Positions 47,491 to 55,471 of a stretch of 64,000 nucleotides of DNA are shown piece after piece (within the stretch, counting starts at the first letter, position 1; every line of letters starts with the position of its first letter). The position numbers and the translations under genes were made by a program. A model generated the notes under the pieces. That model was given only the letters and a program-made list of their open reading frames with translations, had not been told where the DNA came from and made no database searches. The stretch comes from DASQMT01 sp963839615 (GTDB lineage: Bacteria; Actinomycetota; Thermoleophilia; Solirubrobacterales; Solirubrobacteraceae). The stretch is taken from positions 310,001 to 374,000 of the forward strand of contig CAWIVY010000001.1 in assembly GCA_963839615.1 (NCBI GenBank), written 5' to 3'.

Positions 47491-48029
47491 TACGACTTCA
47501 CGAAGAAGAGGTCGATGACCAGCTTCGTCTCGTTGGCCAGCGCGAGGCCGCCCTTGGGCAGCGGCGCGTTCCAGCTGACGCCGAAGTGCGAGCGGTCGAT
47601 GGCGGCCTCGAGCTGGACGCCGATGCGCTCGTTGCCGTGCAGGTCCTCGTGGACGGGCGTGAGCTCGCCGCGCCCCTCGACCTGGCGCGTCTCGCCCTTG
47701 ATCGTGAGGTCGCCGGCGACGATCAGCTCGTCGCCGTCGATCCGGAACGACGTGGAGTCGAACGTGATCGCCGGGTGGCGCTCGGTGTCGAAGAAGTCCG
47801 GCGACTGGAGGTGGGCGTGGAAGTTCGGGTCCTTGATCACGATCGAGCTGGGATCGACGGAGCCGTGCAGGCGCGGTTCATCCCCGGTCGTGTCGAGCGT
47901 CGCCGTGTAGCGATCGAACTCGGTGCGGAAGGTCGAGACCATGTACTTGACCGCGAAGCTGACGGTCGAATGGATCGGATCGACGTTCCAGGTGGCAGCG
48001 GGCAGTTGCTGCTGGATGGCAGTGGTCAT
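47490..48029 (-). CDS. YceI-family lipid-binding-like protein
   Basis: ATG 48029 gives 179 residues. The lipocalin-like YceI pattern is clear: WNVDPIHSTVSFAVKYMVSTFRTEF, SPDFFDTERHPAITFDST, GDLTIKGETRQV and RSHFGVSWNAPLPKGGLAL. No signal peptide is present, so it is probably cytoplasmic. YceI relatives bind polyisoprenoids or other hydrophobic ligands and are often induced by stress. It is the first gene after the operator cluster and is followed by an FMN reductase. Confidence 0.9.
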   Translation of the reverse strand: MTTAIQQQLPAATWNVDPIHSTVSFAVKYMVSTFRTEFDRYTATLDTTGDEPRLHGSVDPSSIVIKDPNFHAHLQSPDFFDTERHPAITFDSTSFRIDGDELIVAGDLTIKGETRQVEGRGELTPVHEDLHGNERIGVQLEAAIDRSHFGVSWNAPLPKGGLALANETKLVIDLFFVKS

Positions 48030-48057
48030 GCTGTTGGCGCTCCCCGATTCGAAGTGT

Positions 48058-48139
48058 GCGGACCGAGGTCCGCTTACCTTTCGTGAGTGAGGGTAGCGTG
48101 CCGGACCGCGGTCCGCAAGAGGTAACCGGACCGCGGTCC
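48058..48139. promoter_or_regulatory. Triple palindromic operator upstream of the YceI operon
   Basis: Three near-identical palindromes occur: GCGGACCGAGGTCCGC (48058-48073), CGGACCGCGGTCCG (48102-48115) and GGACCGCGGTCC (48128-48139). Centres are about 43 and 25 bases apart. They lie between the YceI start (48029) and the biotin carboxylase start (48237), so either or both genes could be controlled. The shape suits a TetR- or MarR/HxlR-type dimer. No regulator gene adjoins. Confidence 0.7.
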
Positions 48140-48236
48140 TAGAGGCGACCATGTGCGCGCCGTCGGCGGGACCGGAGCTGACCCCGGCATCGAGGGGAAG
48201 CCCGCCGGACGTAGGGGAAGTAATGTGGCGCGCCGC

Positions 48237-50012
48237 ATGTTCTCCAAGGTCCTCGTCGCCAATCGCGGGGAGATCGCCGTGCGCGTGATTCGTGCGCTCG
48301 ACGAGCTCGGCATCGCGTCCGTGGCGGTCTACTCCGAGGCCGACCGCAATTCGCTGCACGTCGAGCGCGCGACCGAGGCCTACCTGATCGGACCGGGCCC
48401 GGCGACGGAGTCCTACCTCGTCGTCGACAAGCTGCTCGAGGTGATCGAGCAGTCGGGGGCCGAGGCCGTCCACCCCGGCTACGGCTTCCTCGCAGAGAAC
48501 GCCGCGTTCGCGCAGCGCCTGGACAAGGCGGGCATCGTGTTCATCGGCCCGCCCGCGTCGGCGATCGAGGCGATGGGCTCGAAGACGCGGGCGCGCGAGC
48601 TGATGCAGGCGGCCGGCGTGCCGATCGTCCCCGGCACGACCGACGCCGTCGACACGATCGACGACGCGCGCAAGATCGCCGAGGACATCGGCTACCCGAT
48701 CGCGGTCAAGGCCGCGGGCGGCGGCGGCGGCAAGGGCTTCCGCGTCGCGCTCGAGCCCGACAAGCTCGAGGACGCTTTCGAGGGCGCGGCCCGCGAGGGC
48801 GAGAAGTTCTTCTCCGACCCGACCGTCTACCTCGAGCGCTACCTGCCCGACCCGCGCCACGTCGAGGTCCAGGTGCTCGCCGACGGCCACGGCTCGGTCA
48901 TCCACCTCGGCGAGCGTGACTGCTCGATCCAGCGCCGCCACCAGAAGCTGATCGAGGAGTCGCCCGCGCCGATGGTGGACGAGGCGCTGCGCGAGCGCAT
49001 CGGCAAGATCGCGACCGAGGCCGCGCGCGCGGTCGACTACCGCGGCGCCGGCACGATCGAGGGCCTGCTGGCCGACGGCGAGTACTTCTTCCTCGAGATG
49101 AACACGCGCGTGCAGGTCGAGCACTGCGTCACCGAGGCGACGACCGGGATCGACATCGTGCGCGAGCAGATCCGGATCGCCGCGGGCGAGCCCTTGTCGG
49201 TCACGCAGGACGAGGTCGTCCTGCGCGGCCACGCGATCGAGTGCCGGATCAACGCCGAGGACGCGTCGAAGAACTTCGCCCCGGCGCCGGGCACGGTGAC
49301 GAGCTACCGCGAGCCGGCCGGCCCGGGCGTGCGCGTCGACTCAGGCGTGCTCGCCGGATCGGAGATCACGCCGCTGTACGATCCGATGGTCGCGAAGCTG
49401 ATCGTCTGGGACTCCGACCGCGAGGCGGCGACGCGGCGGATGGCGCGCGCGCTCGACGAGTTCGACATCGAGGGCGTACGCACACTGATCCCGTTCCACA
49501 AGGCGATCATGGCGTCCGAGCAGTGGGCGCGCGCCGAGACGTGCCGCGATCTCGTCGAGGACCGGGCGTGGCTGAAGACGCTTGCGTTCGAGCCGCCGCC
49601 GGCGCGTGAGAACGGCAGCAACGAGGGGGAGTCCGAAGCGCTCGAGCGCTCCTACACGGTCGAGGTCTCGGGCAAGCGGTTCGACGTGCGCGTGCTGGGT
49701 GACGCGATCGCCGCGCCCTCCGGCGACGGCGCCGCCCCTGCGGCGGCCCGCCCGCGCCGCGAGCGCAAGTCCGGCGGCGGCGGCGCGGGCGGCGACACGC
49801 TCGCCTCGCCGCTCCAGGGCAACGTCTTCAAGGTCCTGGTCGAGCAGGGCGCGACCGTCGAGGAGGGCGCGCTGATCTGCATCATCGAGGCGATGAAGAT
49901 GGAGAACGAGATCACCGCCCACAAGTCGGGCGTGGTCGCCGAGCTCCCGATCTCCGAGGGAGCAGCGGTCACGCCAGGGGACACCCTCGCGGTGATCACG
50001 GCGCCCGAGTAG
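48237..50012 (+). CDS. accA: Acyl-CoA carboxylase alpha subunit (biotin carboxylase plus BCCP)
   Basis: ATG 48237 gives 591 residues. The biotin carboxylase part (about 1-450) has FSKVLVANRGEIAVRVIRA, the ATP-grasp Gly-rich loop KAAGGGGGKGF, ERDCSIQRRHQKLIEESP and LEMNTRVQVEHCVTE. A linker leads to a C-terminal biotin carrier domain with the biotinylated lysine in IIEAMKMENEI at about residue 553. It carboxylates biotin for the beta subunit at 35789. The call as actinobacterial AccA/PccA follows from the fused layout. Confidence 0.92.
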   Translation: MFSKVLVANRGEIAVRVIRALDELGIASVAVYSEADRNSLHVERATEAYLIGPGPATESYLVVDKLLEVIEQSGAEAVHPGYGFLAENAAFAQRLDKAGIVFIGPPASAIEAMGSKTRARELMQAAGVPIVPGTTDAVDTIDDARKIAEDIGYPIAVKAAGGGGGKGFRVALEPDKLEDAFEGAAREGEKFFSDPTVYLERYLPDPRHVEVQVLADGHGSVIHLGERDCSIQRRHQKLIEESPAPMVDEALRERIGKIATEAARAVDYRGAGTIEGLLADGEYFFLEMNTRVQVEHCVTEATTGIDIVREQIRIAAGEPLSVTQDEVVLRGHAIECRINAEDASKNFAPAPGTVTSYREPAGPGVRVDSGVLAGSEITPLYDPMVAKLIVWDSDREAATRRMARALDEFDIEGVRTLIPFHKAIMASEQWARAETCRDLVEDRAWLKTLAFEPPPARENGSNEGESEALERSYTVEVSGKRFDVRVLGDAIAAPSGDGAAPAAARPRRERKSGGGGAGGDTLASPLQGNVFKVLVEQGATVEEGALICIIEAMKMENEITAHKSGVVAELPISEGAAVTPGDTLAVITAPE

Positions 50013-50030
50013 GGGGCGAATCCCAGCCGC

Positions 50031-50069
50031 GTTTGCACTTAAGCACCGTATGGGTGCTCAAGTGCAAAC
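50031..50069. promoter_or_regulatory. 17-bp inverted repeat with the start codon in its loop
   Basis: GTTTGCACTTAAGCACC (50031-50047) and GGTGCTCAAGTGCAAAC (50053-50069) are inverted copies with one mismatch, separated by GTATG. The ATG of the AbiEi/DUF559-type gene (50050) starts in this loop, so the right arm encodes its first residues. There is no ribosome site at normal spacing. This could be an autoregulatory operator over a leaderless promoter, or an RNA hairpin limiting translation. Confidence 0.7.
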
Positions 50070-50985
50070 AGCTGCGCTCGACCGGCGGATCGCCGAGCTC
50101 GCCGACCTCGATCACGGGATCGTGGACTTCGGCGGGCTGGCTGCGATCGGGGCCTCGCGGCGGCAGATCGGGCGGAGGTTGGAGGCGATGCGGTTCATCC
50201 GGCTGCATCGCGGCGTCTACGCCGTCGGCCATCGCAAGCTGACGAAGGAGGGTTGGTGGCTCGCGGCGGTGCGGGCGATCGGGCCCGGCGCCGTGTTGAG
50301 TCAGATCCACGCTTCCGCCCTCTATGACTTCCGGCCTGCACCTGGAGGCAGGATCAATGTGACCGTCGCCGGTCCGGGCCGGCGGCAGCGGAAGGGAATC
50401 CGTCTGCACAACGTGCGCGAGCTTCCCCCCACCGATGTCACCACCGTGAACCGAATCCCCGTCACCACGCCGAACCGCACGCTCGCGGACCTCGCCGGCA
50501 CCACCACCCGCGCGCAGCTCGCCCGCGCACTGGAGGCCGCCGAAGCCCAACGCCTGCTCGACGTTCCCTCATTGCTGGCCGTATGCGCCGGTCGACCAGG
50601 GGCGAAACGGATCCGAGAGCTCGTCGCGACCGAGCTTCCCCACACGCGCAGCGACTTCGAGGCCGCCTTCGTCGACCTCTGCGACCGCCACGGCCTCCCG
50701 CGCCCGCTAATGAACGCGCAGCTCCACGGCTACGAGGTCGACGCCCATTGGCCCGGGTACGGACTCGCCGTCGAGCTCGACAGCTGGCGCCACCACGGAA
50801 CGCGAGCGGCGTTCGAGCGCGACAAGGTGCGCGACGCCGAGCTGCTCGCCCACGGCATCACGACCCTCCGCTTCACCCACCACCAGGTCACCCGCCGCCA
50901 CCGCTGGGTGGCAGCACAGCTCAGCCCTGCACTCGGCCGACGTTCTCGGCGTGGATCTTCCTCATCGCGCCGGTCCGCCGCGTGA
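50050..50985 (+). CDS. AbiEi-like antitoxin-domain protein fused to DUF559 (Vsr/PD-(D/E)XK-like) domain
   Basis: This protein has 311 residues. Residues ~10-60 resemble the AbiEi winged-helix N-terminus (GIVDFGGLAAIGASRRQIGRRL, RLHRGVYAVGHRKLT). A middle part is shared with type IV antitoxin relatives (ALYDFRPAPGGRINVTV, TPNRTLADLA). The C-terminal ~110 residues match DUF559: RSDFEAAFVDLCDRHGLPRP, GYEVDAHWPGYGLAVELDSW, ITTLRFTHHQV, with Asp, Glu and Arg at nuclease-like positions. No AbiEii toxin adjoins. It may be a regulator, an orphan antitoxin or a defence nuclease. Its 3' end overlaps the MBL gene by 65 bases. Confidence 0.7.
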   Translation: MGAQVQTAALDRRIAELADLDHGIVDFGGLAAIGASRRQIGRRLEAMRFIRLHRGVYAVGHRKLTKEGWWLAAVRAIGPGAVLSQIHASALYDFRPAPGGRINVTVAGPGRRQRKGIRLHNVRELPPTDVTTVNRIPVTTPNRTLADLAGTTTRAQLARALEAAEAQRLLDVPSLLAVCAGRPGAKRIRELVATELPHTRSDFEAAFVDLCDRHGLPRPLMNAQLHGYEVDAHWPGYGLAVELDSWRHHGTRAAFERDKVRDAELLAHGITTLRFTHHQVTRRHRWVAAQLSPALGRRSRRGSSSSRRSAA

Positions 50986-51700
50986 GCGGCAACGGAGCGT
51001 CCGCGCCGCGCTCCACCAGCGCCGACAGGTAGGCGCGGTCCTCACGCAGGATCGCCAGGGCGCGCTCGGAGTCGAGCACCGCGCCGTGACCCGGCACGAC
51101 GTGACCGGCCTGTTCCACGAGCGGCTCCAACCGGTCCAGGGTCCCCTGATAAGCCGACACCGAGCCGCCCGGCGAGATCCACGGGATCTCGACCGGCGAC
51201 AGGTAGTCCCCGCACACGAGCACGGACGCCCACGGGATCCAGACCGCCATCCCGTCGCCCGTGTGCCCCTCGGCAGGATGCAGCTCGAGCTCGCGCTCGC
51301 CGAGCGAGCAATGCCCGGGCACCGGCAGCGCCTGGGCGCCGGGGAGCGCCAGCGGGAACGGGCGCTCGACGTAGTTCTCCTCGTCGAAGTCGCGCAGCTC
51401 GCGCTGCGCCGCGCCCGGCTCCGCTCGCAGCCGCGCGGCGCTCGACTCGGCGAGGCCGAGCGGCCCGTCGGCGAAGGCGTAGCGGCCCAGCAGGTGGTCC
51501 CAGTCCGCGTGCGTCGCGACGCAGCCGACCACCCGGAAGCCCGCCTGCTCGGCGATCACCGGCAACAGCTCCAGCTCGTCGGGGAGCACAGGGGAGTCGA
51601 CGCAGAACGCCTCCTCCCCCGACTTCACCAGCGTGCACGTCGTCTGCCAGAAGCGCGACGTGACCACGAAGACGTCGGGGTGCAGCCCGACGGCCTTCAC
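50921..51700 (-). CDS. MBL-fold metallo-hydrolase
   Basis: This 259-residue protein has a metallo-beta-lactamase fold. The metal motif is THADWDH, a variant of HxHxDH in which the second His is Asp. Further ligand regions are HPAEGHTGDGMAVWI, VLVCGDYLSP and HVVPGHGAVLDS. The altered ligand could mean a changed metal site. Substrate not known. It begins 4 bases after the HAD gene stop, in one operon. Confidence 0.85.
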   Translation of the reverse strand: MKAVGLHPDVFVVTSRFWQTTCTLVKSGEEAFCVDSPVLPDELELLPVIAEQAGFRVVGCVATHADWDHLLGRYAFADGPLGLAESSAARLRAEPGAAQRELRDFDEENYVERPFPLALPGAQALPVPGHCSLGERELELHPAEGHTGDGMAVWIPWASVLVCGDYLSPVEIPWISPGGSVSAYQGTLDRLEPLVEQAGHVVPGHGAVLDSERALAILREDRAYLSALVERGADAPLPLTRRTGAMRKIHAENVGRVQG

Positions 51701-51704
51701 CGGC

Positions 51705-52385
51705 TCAGGCGGCGCCGAGCAGCTTGGCCGCCTCGAGGAGGTTCTTGACCTCCGCGGTCGGCTTCTTCTGGCTCGGCTCCAGCGTCTCCTTGGACCGGTT
51801 GACCCAGATCACGGGGACCTTGGCCGCCAGGCACGGCTCGACGTCGTAGTAGTAGCTCGAGCCGACGTGGACCCAGCCCTTCTTGCCGCCGATCCTGCGC
51901 TCGGCCTCCTTGAAGTGCGCGGGGTCCGGCTTGTAGGAGCGCACCTGCTGGGCCGTGACGACGAGGTCGAAGTCGGCCTTGAAGTGGCGCCGCGTCTCGC
52001 CGAGCAGCTTGTCGTCGACGTTCGAGACCAGGCCGATCTCGAACTTCTTCGAGAAGCGGTCGAGCTGCGTGTTGGTCTCCTTGAACGGCGGCCAGCGCTT
52101 GACGGAGTCGGGCAGGAAGCCGGAGCGCGAGGGCTCGAGCGGCCAGCCGAGCTGCTTGGAGATCTGGACCGCGGAACGGCGCAGGACCTCGGCGTAGAGC
52201 TCGTAGGACCCGCTCTTGATGTCCCGCTGGGTCTGGAGGAACAGCGGGATCAGCTCGTCGCGCGAGAGCGTGTAGCCGTCTCGCTCGGCTTCCTTCGAGA
52301 ATGCGTCGTAGGCACCGGTCTCCCAGTCGATGAGGGTGCCGTAGACGTCGAACGTGACGTAGGTGACTTCCTTGGGGATCGGCAT
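51705..52385 (-). CDS. HAD-superfamily hydrolase, L-2-haloacid-dehalogenase type
   Basis: This 226-residue protein has HAD motif I as TFDVYGTLIDWETG, with Tyr two residues after the nucleophile Asp as in haloacid dehalogenases. Motif II is in GLVSNVDDKLL, the lysine in SYKPDPAHFKEAE and motif IV around HVGSSYYYDVEPCLAA. It may hydrolyse 2-haloacids or a phosphate ester; a simple phosphatase role cannot be ruled out. It is divergent from the aminotransferase at 52442 with 56 bases between starts. Confidence 0.88.
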   Translation of the reverse strand: MPIPKEVTYVTFDVYGTLIDWETGAYDAFSKEAERDGYTLSRDELIPLFLQTQRDIKSGSYELYAEVLRRSAVQISKQLGWPLEPSRSGFLPDSVKRWPPFKETNTQLDRFSKKFEIGLVSNVDDKLLGETRRHFKADFDLVVTAQQVRSYKPDPAHFKEAERRIGGKKGWVHVGSSYYYDVEPCLAAKVPVIWVNRSKETLEPSQKKPTAEVKNLLEAAKLLGAA

Positions 52386-52441
52386 AGGCGACCGAGCATT
52401 GTGACAGCGCCGCTGCGACGACGGCGCGTATCCTGCGGTCC

Positions 52442-53533
52442 ATGTCCACGATCTCGTTCGCCCGGGGCGCGCCGTCGCTCGACATCGTCGACGTGGAGGG
52501 CCTGCGCGAGGCCGCGGCGATGGCGTTCGACAACGACCCCGGCGGGACCGTCGCGTACGGGACGGCGGCGGGCTACGGACCGCTGCGCGAGTGGATCGCC
52601 GAGGAGCACGGCGTCGCGGTCGAGCAGGTGCTCGTCACGAACGGCTCGATGCAGGCCGACGCGTTCCTGTTCCAGCTGCTCGTCGATCCGGGCGACGCGG
52701 TCGTCGTCGAGTCGCCGACGTACGACCGCACGCTGCTGAACCTGCGCAACCTCGGCGCCGACCTGCACATGGTCGAGCTGGAGACCGACGGCATCGACAC
52801 CGCGGCGCTGGGCGCGCTGCTCGAGGGCGGGGTGAAGCCGAAGCTCGCCCACGTCATCCCCAACTTCCAGAACCCCGCCGGTCACACGCTCAGCGCCGGG
52901 AAGCGCGGCCAGCTGCTGCGGCTCGCCGCCGAGCACGACTTCACCATCTTCGAGGACGACCCCTACCTCGCGATCCGCTTCGAGGGCGAGTCGCTGCCCA
53001 CGATGCTCTCCGACGACGACGCGGGCAAGGTCGTCTACGCGTCCTCGTTCTCCAAGACGGTCTGCCCGGGCATCCGCGTCGGCTACCTGGTCGGGCCGCA
53101 GGCGGTGATCAAGCAGATCCAGGCGATCGCGACCAACACCTACATCTCGCCGAACATGGTCGCCCAGTCGATCGTCAACCAGTTCGCGCGCTCCGGGCGC
53201 ATGGACGGCGCGATCGACACGGTGAAGAACGCGCTGCGCGAACGCCGCGACGCGCTCGTCGCGGCGCTCGAGCGCGAGCTGCCCGAGGCGCGCTTCACGC
53301 CGCCGTCGGGCGGCTACTTCATGTGGGTGGAGCTGCCCGACGGCACGATCGTCGCCGAGCTCGAGAACGCCGCCAAGGAGCGTGGCGTGGTGTTCGTCAA
53401 GGGCACCGACTTCCTGCTCGAGGGCGGCGAGAACACGCTCCGGCTCGCCTATTCCGGCGTCACCCCGGAAGAGATCGACGAGGGCGTCACGCGGCTCGCC
53501 GAGGCGGCGCGCTCGCTGGGTGTCGCCGCCTGA
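52442..53533 (+). CDS. PLP-dependent aminotransferase (class I/II, LysN/MocR-like without HTH)
   Basis: This 363-residue enzyme has VAYGTAAGYGPLREWIAEEHG, VTNGSMQADAFLFQLL, PNFQNPAGHTLSAGKR, FEDDPYLAIRF and the PLP lysine in YASSFSKTVCPGIRVGY. It resembles 2-aminoadipate or kynurenine-type aminotransferases. It is first in a plus-strand operon with a formamidase-like hydrolase and kynureninase, so kynurenine or an aromatic amino acid is a reasonable substrate guess. The next gene starts 14 bases before its stop. Confidence 0.88.
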   Translation: MSTISFARGAPSLDIVDVEGLREAAAMAFDNDPGGTVAYGTAAGYGPLREWIAEEHGVAVEQVLVTNGSMQADAFLFQLLVDPGDAVVVESPTYDRTLLNLRNLGADLHMVELETDGIDTAALGALLEGGVKPKLAHVIPNFQNPAGHTLSAGKRGQLLRLAAEHDFTIFEDDPYLAIRFEGESLPTMLSDDDAGKVVYASSFSKTVCPGIRVGYLVGPQAVIKQIQAIATNTYISPNMVAQSIVNQFARSGRMDGAIDTVKNALRERRDALVAALERELPEARFTPPSGGYFMWVELPDGTIVAELENAAKERGVVFVKGTDFLLEGGENTLRLAYSGVTPEEIDEGVTRLAEAARSLGVAA

Positions 53534-54257
53534 GCGCCACCCGTATGGAACGGCTCGCTCCCAGTTCGGCGAGCTGTTCCTGCCCGACGGCGAAGGTCCC
53601 TGGCCGGTGGCCGCCGTGCTGCACGGCGGCTTCTGGCGGGCGCAGTACGGACGCAAGCTCATGCGCCCGCTCTGCGCCGACCTCGCCGCGCGCGGCTGGG
53701 CGGCGTGGAACGTGGAGTACCGCCGCCTCGGCAGGCTCTCGGGCGGCGGCTTCCCACGCACGCTCGACGACGTCGCCGCCGCCGTCGACCACCTCGCGGA
53801 CCTGCGGTGCCAGCCCCTCTTCATGTTGGACCGCGTGGTGGCGATCGGGCACTCCGCCGGCGGCCAGCTCGCAGCGTGGCTCGCCACGCGGGACGAGCCG
53901 CGCGTGCGCGTGACGGGCGTCGTCTGCCAGGCGGGCGTGACGGACCTGCGGCTCGCGGCGGAGCTCGGCCTCTCGCGCGGCGTCGTGCACAGGTTCCTCG
54001 GCGGGACGCCGGCGAGCGTCCCGGGGCGCTACGCCGCCGCCTCGCCGGCCGAGCGGCTGCCGCTCGGCGTGCCGGTGCTGCTGACCCACGGCGGCCGTGA
54101 CGACACCGTCCCGCCGCTGATGAGCGAGCGCTTCGCGGCGGCGGCGCGCGCGGCGGGCGACGCGGTCGACGTGCTGGTCGAGCCGGGCGCGGGCCACTTC
54201 GGCCACCTCGATCCGGCGGACCCGCTCTGGCGGGCGGTGACCGAATGGATCCGCTGA
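53520..54257 (+). CDS. Alpha/beta hydrolase, kynurenine formamidase-like
   Basis: GTG 53520 gives 245 residues. The oxyanion motif is AVLHGGFWRAQYG, the nucleophile is in AIGHSAGGQLAAWLA, the acid in THGGRDDTVPP and the histidine in GAGHFGHLDP. The HGGFW motif and the adjoining kynureninase gene suggest hydrolysis of N-formylkynurenine. Bases 53805-53821 match 17 bases of the dispersed repeat, and the encoded DLRCQPLFMLDRV looks like an insertion before the nucleophile strand. It overlaps both neighbours. Confidence 0.8.
   Translation: MSPPERHPYGTARSQFGELFLPDGEGPWPVAAVLHGGFWRAQYGRKLMRPLCADLAARGWAAWNVEYRRLGRLSGGGFPRTLDDVAAAVDHLADLRCQPLFMLDRVVAIGHSAGGQLAAWLATRDEPRVRVTGVVCQAGVTDLRLAAELGLSRGVVHRFLGGTPASVPGRYAAASPAERLPLGVPVLLTHGGRDDTVPPLMSERFAAAARAAGDAVDVLVEPGAGHFGHLDPADPLWRAVTEWIR
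53805..53821 (+). repeat. Partial copy of the dispersed repeat inside a coding region
   Basis: The 17 bases CGGTGCCAGCCCCTCTT are identical to the core of the elements at 29729 and 41108. Here they are within the hydrolase gene and read through in frame. The terminal CTAAA/TTTAG inverted ends are missing, so this may be a degenerate insertion or a chance match. Confidence 0.4.
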
Positions 54258-55471
54258 GCCGCGCCGCGGCCGCGACGGCCGACGCGGCGGACCCGCTCGC
54301 CGGCTACCGCGACCGGTTCGTCCACGAGGACGAGCGGATCTACCTCGACGGCAACTCGCTCGGGCGGCTCCCGGTCGCCACGCGCGAGCGCCTCGCGGCG
54401 ATGACGGCGGAATGGGGCGAGCAGCTCGTCGGCGGCTGGCCGGGATGGATCGACGCGCCGACACGCGTGGGCGACCTGATCGCGGAGGTGATCGGCGCCG
54501 GCCCGGGCGAGGTCGTCGCCTGCGACTCGACGACCGTGAACCTGTTCAAGCTCGTCTCCGCGGCGCTCGACGCCCGCGGCGGCGGCGCGCTCGTCACGGA
54601 CCGCGCGAACTTCCCCACCGATCGCTACGTGCTCGAGGGGATCGCCGCCGCGCGCGGGCTCGAGCTGCGGCTGTTCGACGGCGAGCCGGAGGCCGCCACG
54701 CTGCCGTGCGGGCGCGGCGACGTCGTCGTCCTCTCCCAGGTCGGCTACCGCACGGGCGCGCTGGCCGATCTGGCCGCGCTGCAGGCCGCGGCGCGCGAGC
54801 GTGAGGCGACGCTGATCTGGGACCTCAGCCACTCGGCCGGCGCCGTCCCGGTGGACCTGCGCGGCGCCGGCGCAGAGCTGGCGGTGGGCTGCACCTACAA
54901 GTACCTCAACGCCGGTCCGGGCGCCCCGGCGTACCTCTACGTCGCCGCCGCGCTGCAGGACCGGCTGCGCTCGCCGATCTGGGGCTGGTTCGGGCAGCGC
55001 GAGCAGTTCGCGATGGAGCGCACTTACGACCCGGAGCCGGACATCCGCCGCTTCCTCGCGGGCACGCCGCCGATCCTCGGCCTCGCGGCGGTCGAGGAGG
55101 GAGTGCGCCTGACGGCCGCGGCGGGGGTCGACCCGTTGCGCACCAAGTCGATCGCGCTGACCGAGCTGATCGTCGCGCTGCGCGACGCGTGGCTCGCCCC
55201 GCTCGGCTTCGAGCTGGCGAGCCCGCGCGACCCGGAGCGCAGGGGCTCGCATGTCTCGCTGAGCCACCCGGACGCGTGGCGGATAACGCGTGCGCTGATC
55301 GAGCAGGCGAGCGTGATCCCCGACTTCCGCAGCCCCGACAGCGTCCGGCTCGGCGTCGCGCCGCTCTACACCCGCCATGTCGACGTCTGGGACGCGCTCG
55401 ACCGGTTGCGCGGCCTGGTCGAGCGCGGCGAGCACGAGGCGGTCGACCCGACGCCGGGACGCGTGACATGA
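54245..55471 (+). CDS. kynU: Kynureninase
   Basis: This 408-residue PLP enzyme has YLDGNSLGRLPVATRERL, GEVVACDSTTVNLFKL, FPTDRYVLEGI, WDLSHSAGAVPVDLRG and the PLP lysine K219 in CTYKYLNAGPGAPA, with WGWFGQREQFAM further on. All are characteristic of kynureninase, which cleaves kynurenine to anthranilate and alanine. Its ATG overlaps the hydrolase gene by 13 bases and its stop overlaps the next ATG (ATGA). Tryptophan dioxygenase is not in the window. Confidence 0.92.
   Translation: MDPLSRAAAATADAADPLAGYRDRFVHEDERIYLDGNSLGRLPVATRERLAAMTAEWGEQLVGGWPGWIDAPTRVGDLIAEVIGAGPGEVVACDSTTVNLFKLVSAALDARGGGALVTDRANFPTDRYVLEGIAAARGLELRLFDGEPEAATLPCGRGDVVVLSQVGYRTGALADLAALQAAAREREATLIWDLSHSAGAVPVDLRGAGAELAVGCTYKYLNAGPGAPAYLYVAAALQDRLRSPIWGWFGQREQFAMERTYDPEPDIRRFLAGTPPILGLAAVEEGVRLTAAAGVDPLRTKSIALTELIVALRDAWLAPLGFELASPRDPERRGSHVSLSHPDAWRITRALIEQASVIPDFRSPDSVRLGVAPLYTRHVDVWDALDRLRGLVERGEHEAVDPTPGRVT

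Noticed and set aside
48030..49232. Extension of the YceI gene opposite the biotin carboxylase gene
   Set aside because: Only residues from ATG 48029 match YceI; the upstream part is antisense to a conserved enzyme and crosses the operator palindromes.
49997..50550. Minus-strand frame opposite the AbiEi/DUF559 gene as a possible toxin partner
   Set aside because: It has no toxin-like motif, is Gly/Asp/Pro-rich and is fully antisense to the better-supported gene.
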